From NCBI RefSeq assembly GCF_014805685.1, contig NC_060906.1:7036060-7100059 (forward strand): a DNA stretch of 64,000 nucleotides, given 5' to 3'. Position numbers and translations under genes: made by a program. The notes beneath the pieces are model-generated. The model had not been told where the DNA came from, did no database searches, and saw only the letters and a list, made by a program, of their open reading frames with translations. Shown piece after piece: positions 1-10,193 of this stretch. This DNA comes from Silurus meridionalis (lineage: Eukaryota; Chordata; Actinopteri; Siluriformes; Siluridae). Each line of letters opens with the position of its first letter. The first letter of the stretch is position 1.

Positions 1-306
1 CCCCACTGTATTTGTATAATCAGTTTCTATTCTGTTCTTAAGTGTCTTAATTAATTTTGAATAAAATGTTAAACCTTTTTTAAATTCCTTGTTTTGCTTT
101 GTCATTGAACCTGAGAAAAACTTTGAAAATAACCATAATGATGCAGTCTCCATGCTACAATAATAATAATAAAAGCAAAGTTGTTCACTGTGGGGACACT
201 TTGTCTTTATAAGTACAATTTGACTGTATTATTTGTGTCCCCTTCAAAAATTGCTCATGAGAAATTTTATATTTATTGTCCCCCCTACTGTTAAATAAAA
301 AATGCG

Positions 307-333
307 TGCGTGTGTATGTGAGAGAGAGAGAGA

Positions 334-393
<60 letters not shown>

Positions 394-441
394 AATAGTG
401 TGTGTGTGTGTGTGTGTGTGTGAGAAAGAGAGAGAGATTGC
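307..441. repeat. Compound (GT)n/(GA)n microsatellite
   Basis: Alternating GA and GT dinucleotide runs fill this stretch. The run order GA-GT-GA-GT-GA suggests slippage and duplication of a compound repeat unit. It directly abuts the Tc1 remnant downstream. Confidence 0.95.
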
Positions 442-450
442 AAAATCTTA

Positions 451-1508
451 AATGAAAGGTTGGATTTTTCTCTTTTTTTGCATTTGGGTTCTATGTTGTT
501 TTAAAAAAAAGGAGAATTTTTAGAAGTCCACGACCACATCTTAAAGAGGGGTGCAAATAAATGATCTTGGGGTCAGTCACAGAGTCTCCAAAACAAACAT
601 CAGACGCTCTCTACATGCCAACAAGCTGTTTGGGAGGCATGCAAGGAAAAAGCCTTTTCTCACTAACACTCGCAAACGTAAACGTCTGGAGTTTGCTAAG
701 CGGTACTGGGACTTCAACTGGGATCGTGTGCTTTGGTCAGATGAGACTAAGATTGAGTTTTTTGGCAACAAACACTCTAAGTGGGTCTGGCGTAAAACAA
801 AAGATGACTATGCCGAAAAGCACCTCATGCCCACCGTGAAGTATGGTGGAGGATCTGTGATGCTGTGGGCCTGTTTCTCTTCCAAAGGCCCTGGGAACCT
901 TGTTAGGGTGCATGGCATTATGAACGCTTTGAAGTACCAGGATATTTTAAATAAAAACCTGATGGCCTCTGCCAGAAAGCTGAAGATGGGTCGTCATTGG
1001 GTCTTTCAGCAGGATAATGATCCAAAACATGTGGCAAAATCTACACAAAAGTGGTTCAGCAGTCACAAACTCAAGGTCCTCCCATGGCCATCTCAGTCCC
1101 CAGACCTCAACCCAATCGAAAACCTGTGGGGCGAGCTAAAGAGAAGAGTGCATAAGAGAGGACCCAGGACACTGGATGATCTAGAAAGATTGTGCAAAGA
1201 AGAATGGTCAAAATCCTCTCTCTGTGTTCTCCAATCTTGTGAAATGTTATAGGAGGAGATTAAGTGCTGTCTTGTTGGCAAAAGGAGGTTGTACAAAGTA
1301 TTAACATCAGGGTGCCAATAATTGTGGCACACATGATTTCAAGTTTTTTTCTATAAATGTGTGATTTTTACCACCAAAGTAATGTACTTAAATAAAAGGT
1401 TGGATTTTCTCTTTTTGCATTTGGGTTCTATGTTGTTTTTAAAAAAAGGAGAATTTTTTGAAGTCCACGACCACTTCTTAACAGGGGTGCCAATAATTGT
1501 GGAGGGCA

Positions 1509-1511
<3 letters not shown>
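451..1511 (+). mobile_element. Rearranged Tc1-like element (element A)
   Basis: The right end (1390-1511) finishes in GAGGGCACTG followed by TA, as expected for a Tc1 terminus. The first ~105 bases (451-556) are a second copy of the same right-end sequence in the same direction, not an inverted left end. The true left inverted repeat and the start of the transposase are therefore missing. The piece is a 3' end joined head to tail to a 5'-truncated element. Its right end opens straight into an (AT)n tract shared with the next Tc1. Confidence 0.85.
551..1252 (+). pseudogene. Tc1 transposase, 5'-truncated and frameshifted
   Basis: This encodes about 220 residues of a DDE transposase of the Tc1/mariner superfamily, which cuts and pastes DNA at TA sites. 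All three catalytic positions are visible: the first Asp in [11 protein letters not shown], the second in FQQDNDPKH, and Glu in [11 protein letters not shown], with DD34E spacing. Normal family length is about 340 aa, so most of the N-terminal paired-like DNA-binding region is gone. After EEWSK near base 1212 the frame shifts, and the expected C-terminal residues continue in another frame to about 1300. The reading starts with residues of the second helix-turn-helix, so the annotated start is only the first available codon. It is a dead copy. Confidence 0.9.

Positions 1512-1573
<62 letters not shown>
1512..1573. repeat. (AT)n microsatellite between two Tc1 elements
   Basis: Pure alternating AT/TA. 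It separates the right end of Tc1 element A from the left end of Tc1 element B with no other sequence in between. Confidence 0.98.
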
Positions 1574-1576
<3 letters not shown>

Positions 1577-3150
1577 TGAGGAAAATAAGTATTTGAACAC
1601 CCTGCTATTTTGCAAGTTCTTCAACTTAGAAATCATGGAGGGGTCTGAAATTGTCATAGTAGGTGCATGTCCACTGTGAGAGACATAATCTAAAAAAAAA
1701 TCCAGAAATCACAATATATGATTTTTAAACTATTTATTTGTATGATACAGCTGCAAATAAGTATTTGAACACCTGTCTATCAGGTAGAATTTTGACCCTC
1801 AAAGACCTGTTAGTCTGCCTTTAAAATGTCCACCTCCACTACATTTATTATCCTAAATTAGATGCACCTGTTTGAGGTCGTTAGCTGCATAAAGACACCT
1901 GTCCACCCCATACAATCAGTAAGAATCCAACTACTAACATGGCCAATACCAAAGAGCTGTCCAAAGACACTAGAGACAAAATTGTACACCTCCACAAGGC
2001 TGGAAAGGGCTACGGGGAAATTGCCAAGCAGCTTGGTGAAAAAAGGTCCACTGTTGGAGCAATCATTAGAAAATGGAAGAAGCTAAACATGATTGTCAAT
2101 CTCCTCGGACTGGGGCTCCATGCAAGATCTCACCTCGTGGGGTCTCAATGATCCTAAGAAAGAATCAGCCCAGAACTACACAGGAGGAGCTGTTCAATGA
2201 CCTGAAAAGTGCTGGGACCACCGTTTCCAAGGTTACTGTTGGTAATACACTAAGACGTCATGGTTTGAAATCATGCATGGCACGGAAGGTTCCCCTGCTT
2301 AAACCAGCTTGTCTTAAGTTTGCCAATGACCATTTGGATGATCCAGAGGAGTCATGGGAGAAAGTCATGTGGTCAGATGAGACCAAAATAGAACTTTTGG
2401 GTCATAATTTCATTAAACGTGTTTGGAGAAGAAGAATGATGAGTACCATCCCAAGAACACCATCCCTACTGTGAAGCATGGGGTGGTAGCATCATGCTTT
2501 GGGGTGTTTTTCTGCACATGGGACAGGCGACTGCACTGTATTAAGGAGAGGATGACCGGGGCCATGTATTGTGAGATTTTGGGGAACAACCTCCTTCCCT
2601 CAGTTAGAGCATTTAAGATGGGTCGAGGCTGGGTCTTCCAACATGACAATGACCCGAAGCACACAGCCAGGATAACCAAGGAGTGGGTCTGTAAGAAGCA
2701 TATCAAGGTTCTGGCGTGGCCTAGCCAGTCTCCAGACCTAAACCCAATAGAGAATCTTTGGAGGGAGCTCAAACTCCGTGTTTCTCAGCGACAGGCCAGA
2801 AACCTGACTGATTTAGAGAAGATCTGTGTGGAGGAGTGGGCCAAAATCCCTCCTGCAGTGTGTGCAAACCTGGTGAAAAACTACAGGAAATGTTTAACCT
2901 CTGTAATTACAAACAAAGGCTACTGTACCAAATATTAATATTGACTTTCTCAGGTGTTCAAATACTTATTTGCAGCTGTATCATACAAATAAATAGTTAA
3001 AAAATCATACATTGTGATTTCTGGATATTTTTTTTAGATTATGTCTCTCACAGTGGACATGCACCTACGATGACAATTTCAGACCCCTCCATGATTTCTA
3101 AGTGGGAGAATTTGCAAAATAGCAGGGTGTTCAAATACTTATTTTCCTCA

Positions 3151-3153
<3 letters not shown>
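1574..3153 (+). mobile_element. Tc1-like element B, defective copy (1580 bp)
   Basis: Bounded by CAGTGAGG on the left and CCTCACTG on the right, both flanked by TA. The terminal inverted repeats are about 200 bp (1574-1773 and 2953-3153). Each holds an outer and an inner copy of the motif AAATAAGTATTTGAACACC, the IR/DR layout in which transposase binds two sites per end. It belongs to the same family as the copies at 33998-35589 and 61712-63318. The TA targets on both sides have become long (AT)n tracts. Confidence 0.95.
1939..2938 (+). pseudogene. Tc1 transposase pseudogene (element B)
   Basis: Starts [10 protein letters not shown] and ends NKGYCTKY, colinear with the intact 340-aa protein encoded at 62080-63102. 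It is broken by several small deletions: one C near 2105, a 6-bp loss near 2157, a 12-bp loss near 2311, one base near 2428, and lost G residues near 2479 and 2501. The catalytic block FQHDNDPKH...[11 protein letters not shown] survives in the last segment (2423-2938). The protein can no longer be made in one piece. The TIRs look intact, so mobilisation in trans remains conceivable. Confidence 0.93.

Positions 3154-3220
<67 letters not shown>
3154..3220. repeat. (AT)n microsatellite
   Basis: Pure AT run directly after the right end of Tc1 element B. It mirrors the tract on the other side. Confidence 0.97.
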
Positions 3221-3226
<6 letters not shown>

Positions 3227-5200
3227 GGCTAAATAAAAACTTTCAGCACAACATTTACAATTCATGTTTATTCACGTCGTCCTTACTTTACTCAGATATT
3301 TAAAAAAACTCCACCGAAAGATCAATAAACTCAGTAAAATCAGTAAACATTTGTTTTACTAATGCGCAAAAAGTCTCAAATCAGTACCAAAATCCGCCAT
3401 GTTGCATAATTAATCCTCTGGGATCGATGCACACACCAGCACGTTTTATGGCATTTTTTTCCTCATAAACCGAAAGGAACTTAAATTACTCTGTCTTTTT
3501 AAATTGTACAGATAATAGAAATACATCATTCGAATCTGTAAAGGGTCTATTTTTTATTTGTATACACTTATAATAACAAAACACTGTGCTTTTGTAAAGA
3601 AAAAAGTTCTGCTGTTTCTATCTGTCATCACTCTTCACAGACACATAATTTAAACTAAATTAATTTCAGTAAATATTTGCCTCACAGACATAATAAATAT
3701 ATGAATAGAAAGCTTGTAATGTCTATTATCAATAAACCATTTCACACTTCGAAAACAAAGCTTCTGATTATGTAATCTGTATAAAAGTTAGAAGAGGTAA
3801 GGTTTCTTCACTTCATCACTTCATTAACCGTCCGTGTGGAAACAGCAATAGCAAAGGTTCTGTTTGTTGTCCTGATGATTTACATAATTTAAAACACCAT
3901 CATTATTTAAAAACATTTACAAGAATACTTTGTTTTCATGCTCCATGTTGAGTTTGGTTTTACTAATAATAAACATACATTTCCATAGAGCATTCATATT
4001 TGTCCATGTCTATTTTGATTACAGTATTAAAAAGTGAAAAGTATTCATTTAAGGTACATTTAGAACAGAAAATGTGCGATTATGTTACGATTAATCGTGA
4101 GTTAACTCACTACAACCATTAATCACAATTAAATATTTTAAATCGAGTCCCAGCCTGAATATTAATATGACGTGATGTTCAATAAAACAGGTGTAGTAAC
4201 ACCTTTACCTGAGTATTTTAAAACATAATTATCTTCTACTTAAGTAAAGAATGTGTGTACTTTTAAAAGCTCTTGTCAGAAGTATGTGCACATCTAACCG
4301 TAACATTCACACTTCTCCCCTTTCCAATTACCCTGCTCTATACATTAGCTATGATACTTTATATGATGAAACCCAACAGTGTCCTGATTAGCCTTGCTTC
4401 GATAAAATAATTCATTTATTTATCCTGAATTAGAGACATAATAAAAATTATACTGTGACTTACACTAAACCTCCCTCCTCAGTCAGAAAAATGCTGCTGA
4501 TATATAAACTGTGTTGTATTGGTTTTGCTGCACTCTTCTCCACCGTGCAAATGAATCCTACTGCCTCGACTACCGCATCAGTACAATCATAGAATTCACA
4601 AAATAAACAGTAATCAATGTTGGGCTATATCAAACATTGTACTGACTAGTAAATTTTAAGTTGAGATAATAATAAACAGTTAAGACTTGACAACATCCAG
4701 CACACAAGTTACAAGAGGTGGAAAGTATTACATTTACTCGTGTTACTGTAATTTAGTGGTTTATTTGTGTACTTCTACTTTTTAAAGTAGTTTTTTTATT
4801 TGTAGTTTTACTTTTAATTAAGTATATTTTGTTTGTAGTATTGTACTTGTACATTTTAAATCATGTCTGTTCTGAGTAAATAAACAAAGAAGTAGGGCAT
4901 ATAATGCAAGGAGGGCAAAAATCGCGCCACAGAAACTACTGCACGATGCTGTACAGACCGGCTCAAAAGTCTGAAGGTCTGTACAGCATTAACGGTCGCT
5001 CATCAGGTAGATGGGAAACACAAGAATGGCGCAGAGAAAATCAGGATGTCAAATGGGGAGATGAAAAACTTGGGGAAAAAAATTGGAAAAGAGGAGAGAG
5101 CAACACGGGGAAGCTAGTCACCTGGTTTTATTTGAAAGGTTTTGTGTTAGATTTTTATCATGCTCGAACAAAAACTTAATTCTTGGGAGAGGTTTCCCAT
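3221..5200. other. AT-rich stretch with no recognised gene
   Basis: No convincing exon, RNA gene or bounded transposon was found. The part at about 4710-4860 (repeated TACTTTTA/GTACTT-type words) resembles decayed hAT-type sequence, but no inverted ends could be paired. The short ORF at 4904-5179 has no recognisable domain. Confidence 0.4.
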
Positions 5201-5516
5201 GTGATCTAAGTAGTGTCTTTTCTGATCAGTGAAGAATCACACAGACAGTTTAATGCAGATAACAGAAAAGTATTTATACACATTTGGAAAAAACCTGAGC
5301 TAAAACTGTTGTAAAGAGACATAACGTGAACAGTAGCCAAAATGTAAACAAAATGTTGTGCAAAAGAGCAATAGCAGCAATCCAGAAAAGATGTGCAAAA
5401 ACGGCATGTAAACAGTTCATGGTAATTAAGTGATGTAATGTGAGTGGTACTGAAGACAGGGGTGTGTGAAGTGAGTATGAGTGTGTGTTGAGTCCAGGTT
5501 GTACAGATCAGTCTCA

Positions 5517-5518
<2 letters not shown>

Positions 5519-5561
<43 letters not shown>
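5519..5561. repeat. (GT)n microsatellite
   Basis: Uninterrupted GT dinucleotides, followed by four copies of GTTCA. Confidence 0.97.
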
Positions 5562-5563
<2 letters not shown>

Positions 5564-5579
5564 TTCAGTTCAGTTCAGT

Positions 5580-6240
5580 TCTGTGTTGAGGAGCCTGATG
5601 GGTTGAGGGAAGAAACTGTTACACAGTCTGGATGTTAGGCCTGAATGCTTCAGAACCGCTTCCTTAAGGCAGGAGGGTGAAAAGGGTGTGTGAGGGGTGT
5701 GTGGGGTCGTCCACAATGCTGTTGGCTTTGCAGATGCAGTGTGTGGTGTAAATGTCCATGAAAGAGGGGAGAGAGACTCCGATGATCTTCTCAGCTGTCC
5801 TCAATATTCTCTGTTGGGTCTTGCGATCCGAGATGGTGTAGTTCCCAAACCAGGCAGTGATATGCAGCTGCTCAAGATGCTCTCAGTGGTCCCTCTGTAG
5901 AACGTGGTCAGGATGGTGGGAGGGAAATGATCTTCCCTCACCCTTCTCAGGATGTAGAGACGCTGCTGGGCTTTCTTGGTGATGGAGCTGGTGTTGATGG
6001 AGCTGGTGTTGAGTGACCAGGTGAGGTTATCCGCCAAATGAACACCAAGGAATTTGGTGCTCTTGACGAGCTCCACGGAGGATCCATCGATGATCAGTGG
6101 AGAATGGTCACTCTCCTGAAGTCAACAAACATTTCTTTAGTTTTGTCAACTTTAAGAGACAGGTTGTTGGCTCCACACCAGGCTGTTAACCGTTGCCCTT
6201 CCTCTCTGTATGCTGACTCGTCGTTCTTGCTGAACACATA
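5580..6240 (-). pseudogene. CR1/L2-like LINE, reverse transcriptase 3' fragment
   Basis: Read on the minus strand, out-of-frame pieces give the region after the catalytic core of a non-LTR reverse transcriptase: words such as [61 protein letters not shown], and near the end NSFFPQPIRLLNT. These are typical of CR1/L2/Rex1-type fish LINEs. Stops and frameshifts interrupt it, and a small duplication is visible ([11 protein letters not shown], near 6000). The assignment to a named clade is uncertain without a database search. Confidence 0.75.
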
Positions 6241-6726
6241 ACATTCTGTTTCTGTTACTCAAGTTGAAACAGTATTTCCAAGAATCTATCAAGCCTTGGA
6301 ACAGCTTTCTGTATGAAATCAATCAAAACATATGCTGCAGGATTATGAATAAGTGTTGTAGTAAAACTAATTAGATTGTTGTAACAATTAATCATTCAAG
6401 TCGGTCAATTTCAAATAATTGGAGAAACTCGCCGCTAAAACCAGCCTGAATGATTCACTATGTAACGGATTCAGTTCTAAAGTTCAAATCACTGATTAAT
6501 TGATTGTCACTGTTTAGAATATTCTCAGGTCTGATAATGATAATCCACACAGCGTTTCAGTTTCTGTGTATGAGAGACCATACAATGGTGTCAATTGTAA
6601 ACAATATATATTACAGTTAATTTAATAAACTGTTCACATTAATTATTTATTCTCTTACTGAATACACAATAATTGTTATGCTTCTTAACAATGATTGTTG
6701 TTGCATGCAGCAAAAAGATCAGATAA

Positions 6727-6955
6727 TTGGGGGCCTTGGGGCTCAGTGTACAAATTAGACAGGTATCAGACACCCTAGCGGCACCCCTGGACACCAGTGA
6801 TGCAGACCCAGCTGAAAGTGACATGCCATTTAATTCTTATGAAACAAAATTTGACTTCAAGTGTAAGAAAGGCAACAGCTTAATTATGCAGTGTAAGATG
6901 TGTTTGTCTGAGGCGACTAAATTTCTAGTTATTTTTTGTGTTTTCTTTCAAACAC
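6727..6955 (+). pseudogene. Possible hAT transposase N-terminal (BED-like finger) fragment
   Basis: The frame starting at 6727 contains YETKFDFKCKKGNSLIMQCKMC. This spacing of aromatic residues, a basic stretch and a Cys-x2-Cys pair is typical of the N-terminal BED-type zinc finger of hAT transposases and ZBED-like proteins. The His/Cys half of the finger cannot be followed, and no inverted ends were found. It could be chance, so confidence is low. Confidence 0.35.
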
Positions 6956-7399
6956 CCTTATGTACACATAATCTGCAGGAACTTCCTCTTGGTTCTGCTC
7001 TGTCTGCTTCTGTCCTGTGTGTAGCATCACATACATGCGAACACAAGGTTCTATATATTTGGGTTAGATGTTTTACATAACTTGACATTTCACTTTCAAG
7101 TTGCTCTAGTGCATCTCATCTGCTAGCACATTCCCCTTTGTAACCCTGGAACCTGTTTTGTGCACTCTACATTTGAAAATGGCTAATTTGGTTGTTAGCT
7201 TTATTGCTCCCAACAGATATTGCTGGCCTGTGATTAATAGTTGATTCATCTGCTATTTGAAAACCTAAAGAGCTAAAAAAAAAAGAAAAAGAAAAAGAAA
7301 AGTTATTTAAAAAAAACATTCAGGTGTACTGTTTTCCACCATACATGAATGCAAATAATGCAATAATTGAGATTCTGGATGCAAAGGCACACAGAAGAA

Positions 7400-7970
7400 G
7401 GCTGAGCAGAGGGCTATTAAAGTATACCATTTGGTATTTTCGAGAATGTTGGAAAGTAGAGTGTAACACACGCACATACTTACTCAACTGTGTTACTGAA
7501 CTGTACAACCTGAACTCAACACACACTCATTACTCATCTCAATCCATTCCAACATCCATATCATATTTATATTTAATCATATTATACTGTAACATACTGT
7601 TTTTCACCTCTTAACTGCTGCTTCTGCTGTTTTTGCACTACATTGTGTTTGTTTACAAATACACTCTTTTTATAGTCCTCTTTTGCACATTAATGTATAA
7701 TCACATTATACAGTAGGTTTACTAGTTGGCGCTATTATGTGTTTTGTGTATCTGCCCCACACTGTCTTGTGTTGTCTGTCTGCACTGTTTGCACTCAGTT
7801 GCACACAATGCACTTTATGTAACGAGAACACTTACTTTAGCCCCTGCTCTGCGTTCTGTTATGTAACTTTATGTTGTGTGATGTATCTCTATGTTGTTGC
7901 ACCAGGGTTCTGGAAGACTGTGTACTTCAGCTTTAAATGTTAGAAATGACAATAAAAGCTTCTGGACTTG
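7400..7970 (+). mobile_element. LINE 3'UTR-like remnant
   Basis: This has the repeated TTTGCAC-type words, the phrase CACCAGGGTTCTGGA and the ending GACAATAAAAGCTTCTGGACTTGAC, which I associate with 3'UTRs of teleost CR1/L2-type LINEs. No coding sequence is retained. The call rests on familiarity with the family's tail, not on an alignment. Confidence 0.45.
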
Positions 7971-7980
7971 ACGTAAAATT

Positions 7981-8172
7981 TTAGTTTAAACGGGTACTGT
8001 TTTTATCTTTCTCTATGCTGGTAAATGTAGCACCTGTGTCAATCAGAAACGGTGATTTTAACTCATTCCCAATTGCCACTTGGATTGTCGGTTCTTGTGC
8101 AGGGTGCAGTGAGGTGGTACACTGCACCAACTGGAGCCTTGGGTGTGCCCTGGAAATAGGCCACATCCACAT
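7981..8172 (-). pseudogene. Retroviral-type aspartic protease fragment (endogenous retrovirus or LTR element)
   Basis: A 63-codon minus-strand reading frame contains LIDTGAT, the active-site signature of retropepsins. A hydrophobic strand precedes it, as in the family. Proteases of this type are about 100-120 aa, and the flap and C-terminal parts are missing here. No LTRs, gag or reverse transcriptase flank it, so this is an isolated relic. It lies close to a LINE insertion and a solo LTR, but a link to that LTR is not shown. Confidence 0.6.
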
Positions 8173-8337
8173 CCAACCTTAACCCTAACCCAGACCCCGG
8201 GAAGAATTATTTCTTAAAAGGAATAATGGGTATCACAACCAGTTATGAATGAAGACTTTATGAAGATGAAGCAGACTTTATGAAGATGAAGCAGAAACAG
8301 TAGTGGGCAATATTTAGCTCTGTTTTTTAAATGCAGT

Positions 8338-8351
8338 ATTTTACTTAGATT
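8338..8351. repeat. 14-bp target-site duplication, left copy
   Basis: ATTTTACTTAGATT here is repeated with one mismatch (T to C) at 8923-8936. The two copies bracket the LINE fragment, as expected for target-primed reverse transcription. Confidence 0.85.
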
Positions 8352-8922
8352 AGACTATCGGTAGGAGAATGCTGAGGATGGAGCCACCAGGAAGGAGGAA
8401 AAGAGAAAGGCAAAGGAGGAGGTTTATGGATGTGGTGAGGGAAGACATTCAGGTAGTTGGTTTGAAAAAGGCAGATGTAGAGGACAGGGGGGTTGTCAGG
8501 CAAAAGAACATGCCGGGAAACCGAAGTGCAATCCACAAAGGTTTTTAATGGAAGAAATATAGAGCAAGGCAGAAAACGGCAAAACCACAACGAAACTGCA
8601 GGTTCAACAATCCTGGTGAAAACTATGGCCAAACAAAACACACAGAGTCCTGTAACCAATAATTATCAGCAACACAGTTTTAGGATAGTCCGACAGTGTT
8701 CTTAAGCCTAAGCTGTGGAACGGACAAAGAACTGGTGGGAGATGGGGTTTTAATAGAGTGCAAACTGATAAGGGCCAGGTGTAGCTGATTAGTATGTGGG
8801 AAAGCTGCTTGGAGTGATAGGTGGAGGTGTGGCTGGTGGATCCCTGACAGGGGTATGGAGATGAATGATCTGCTGTGGCAACCCCTAATGGGAACAGCTA
8901 AAAGAAGAAGAAAAAGAAGAAG
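8352..8922 (+). mobile_element. 5'-truncated RTE-like LINE 3' end, interrupted by a solo LTR
   Basis: The ends at 8352-8493 and 8855-8922 match the last part of the antisense LINE at 58027-59700: GGAGAATGCTGAGGATGGAG, then the tail CCCCTAATGGGA followed by (AAG)-rich sequence. It is flanked by a 14-bp target duplication. The insertion was heavily 5' truncated on arrival, and it was later split by an LTR. Confidence 0.88.
8494..8849 (-). mobile_element. Solo LTR (356 bp) with 5-bp target duplication
   Basis: It begins TGTCAGG and ends CCTGACA, and is flanked on both sides by GGGGT. Read on the minus strand it has LTR anatomy: a TATA-like TATTAAAA, a downstream poly(A) signal ATTAAA about 80 bp before the end, and TG...CA termini. 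It lies inside a LINE tail that is uninterrupted in the copy near 58080. No internal retroviral genes remain, so recombination between two LTRs is the likely origin. Confidence 0.85.
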
Positions 8923-8936
8923 ATTTTACCTAGATT
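8923..8936. repeat. 14-bp target-site duplication, right copy
   Basis: ATTTTACCTAGATT, partner of 8338-8351. Confidence 0.85.
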
Positions 8937-10095
8937 GCACTACTGTAACACTTTACTGTCTGGAAGTTCTAGTAAGTGCATAAGCTTCAGTTTGTCCAGA
9001 ATGCAGCAGCAAGAGTTCTTACTAGATGTAGAAAATATGACCACATCACTCCAGTTGTAATCAGTCAACGCTAAACTTTCTTTCGGCTTCTCCCATTAGG
9101 GGTCGCCACAGCGGATCATCCGCATGTTTGATTTGGCATGTTTTTACGCTGGATGCCCTTCCTAACGCAACCCTCCCCATTTATCCGGGCTTGGGATCAG
9201 CACTAAGGCTTGTGCAACCCTAATGGCTGGGGTTGGTTACCTGACTGGGGATTGAACCCGGGCCGCAGCGGTGAGAGCGCCGCATCCTAACCACTAGACC
9301 ACCATGGAATTTAATCAAATCTTGCATTAATTATAAAATTACTACTGACATATAAAGCACTTAAAACAGTCTCGTGCCGCAGTATTTAAGTGAAATTCTA
9401 TACCATTATGATCCCCTACGACTACTTAGATCAAAGGTTGCAGGCTATTTGTTGGTACCTCGAATAATGAAGACTACAGCAGGGGGCAGATCTTTCTCTT
9501 ATGAAGCCCCACATTTATGGAACAGCCTTCCAATCAGTGTTCGGGACTCAGTGTTCAAGTTGAGGCAAAAAAAATATTTATTTAGTCAAGTCTTTGATCG
9601 GTAGGTTTTTCTTAGTTAAAGGAGCAGATCTCGAGGGATCATGGATATAGAGTGTTTGTTGAACTGGGATATTTGCATGCTGTTGTCTCCTCACTCTCAC
9701 ATGTTCACTTAGGTTTGTTGACAGTGGTGTGGCTGTAGTTAATGTCAACAGTCTGCTACACTCAGGACTCAGGACTACAGTTTGCATCTTATCACCATCA
9801 CTGCACACCTCACCTCAACGTTGTTTAACTGTACTAAATAGATATTTGGTGCCACTCGGTGAGGATGGGTTCCTCTTGTGTTTGGTTCTTCTCAATGTTT
9901 CTTCTTTATGCCTTCTCAGGGAGTTTTTCCTTCACCACAGTTGCTACTACTTGCTCATTAGGGAGAAACGTACACTTATAAAGAACAATCTTATTCATTC
10001 TTTATTGACGCATTATCAGTGCATTATGTAAAGCTGCTTTAACACAATGTCTATTGTTAAAAGCACTATACAAATAAAAATGTATTGAATTTAAT
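8937..10095 (+). mobile_element. L2-like LINE 3' end, interrupted by a SINE
   Basis: The first part (8937-9074) encodes QNAAARVLTRCRKYDHITPV. After a SINE insertion the reading continues through LLRSKVAGYLLVPRIMK and APHLWNSLPISVRDS (about 9420-9560), the C-terminal region of L2-type ORF2. The 3'UTR ends with AAAGCTGCTTTAACACAATG and a CTATACAAATAAAA motif, the usual L2 ending in fish. A second copy of the same family is at 33520-33850. It ends about 35 bp before a ppil6 exon, so it lies in a ppil6 intron. Confidence 0.8.
9075..9305 (-). mobile_element. tRNA-Glu-derived SINE with RTE-like LINE tail
   Basis: On the minus strand it starts with a head nearly identical to tRNA-Glu: TGGTCTAGTGGTTAGGATGC (A box) and GGGTTCAATCCCC (B box), RNA polymerase III promoter elements. 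It ends in GCGACCCCTAATGGGAGAAG, the same tail as the LINE at 58027-59700. A SINE borrowing a LINE tail is how such elements recruit the LINE reverse transcriptase. It is inserted in an L2 element. It is not a working tRNA gene, because the 3' half continues into SINE body and the acceptor stem does not close. Confidence 0.85.
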
Positions 10096-10130
10096 TATTA
10101 TTCATGCTTGCCATCTTATCAATTTTACAG

Positions 10131-10193
10131 CATGTATTTGTATATATGGATGTTGTGATTGGAGGCGAGGCAATCGGGCAAATGCTGTTTGAG
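10131..10193 (+). CDS. ppil6: ppil6 exon a
   Basis: 63 nt, 21 whole codons from HVFVYMDVV to GQMLFE. The acceptor is AATTTTACAG and the donor GTGAGG. It encodes the first strand of the cyclophilin barrel. Both ends are in phase 0. Confidence 0.88.

Noticed and set aside
1361..1679. ORFs encoding (Tyr-Ile)n
   Set aside because: They are translations of the (AT)n microsatellite; the same holds at 33607-34103.
2413..2772. Antisense ORF across a Tc1 transposase (also at 34382-34663 and 62562-62936)
   Set aside because: It is a shadow of the transposase on the other strand and recurs in each copy for that reason.
8174..8194. Telomere-like repeat (AACCTTAACCCTAACCC)
   Set aside because: Only about two and a half units; too short to be an interstitial telomere.
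9237..9303. tRNA-Glu gene
   Set aside because: A and B boxes are excellent, but the sequence continues into a SINE body and tail and the acceptor stem does not pair; it is a SINE head.
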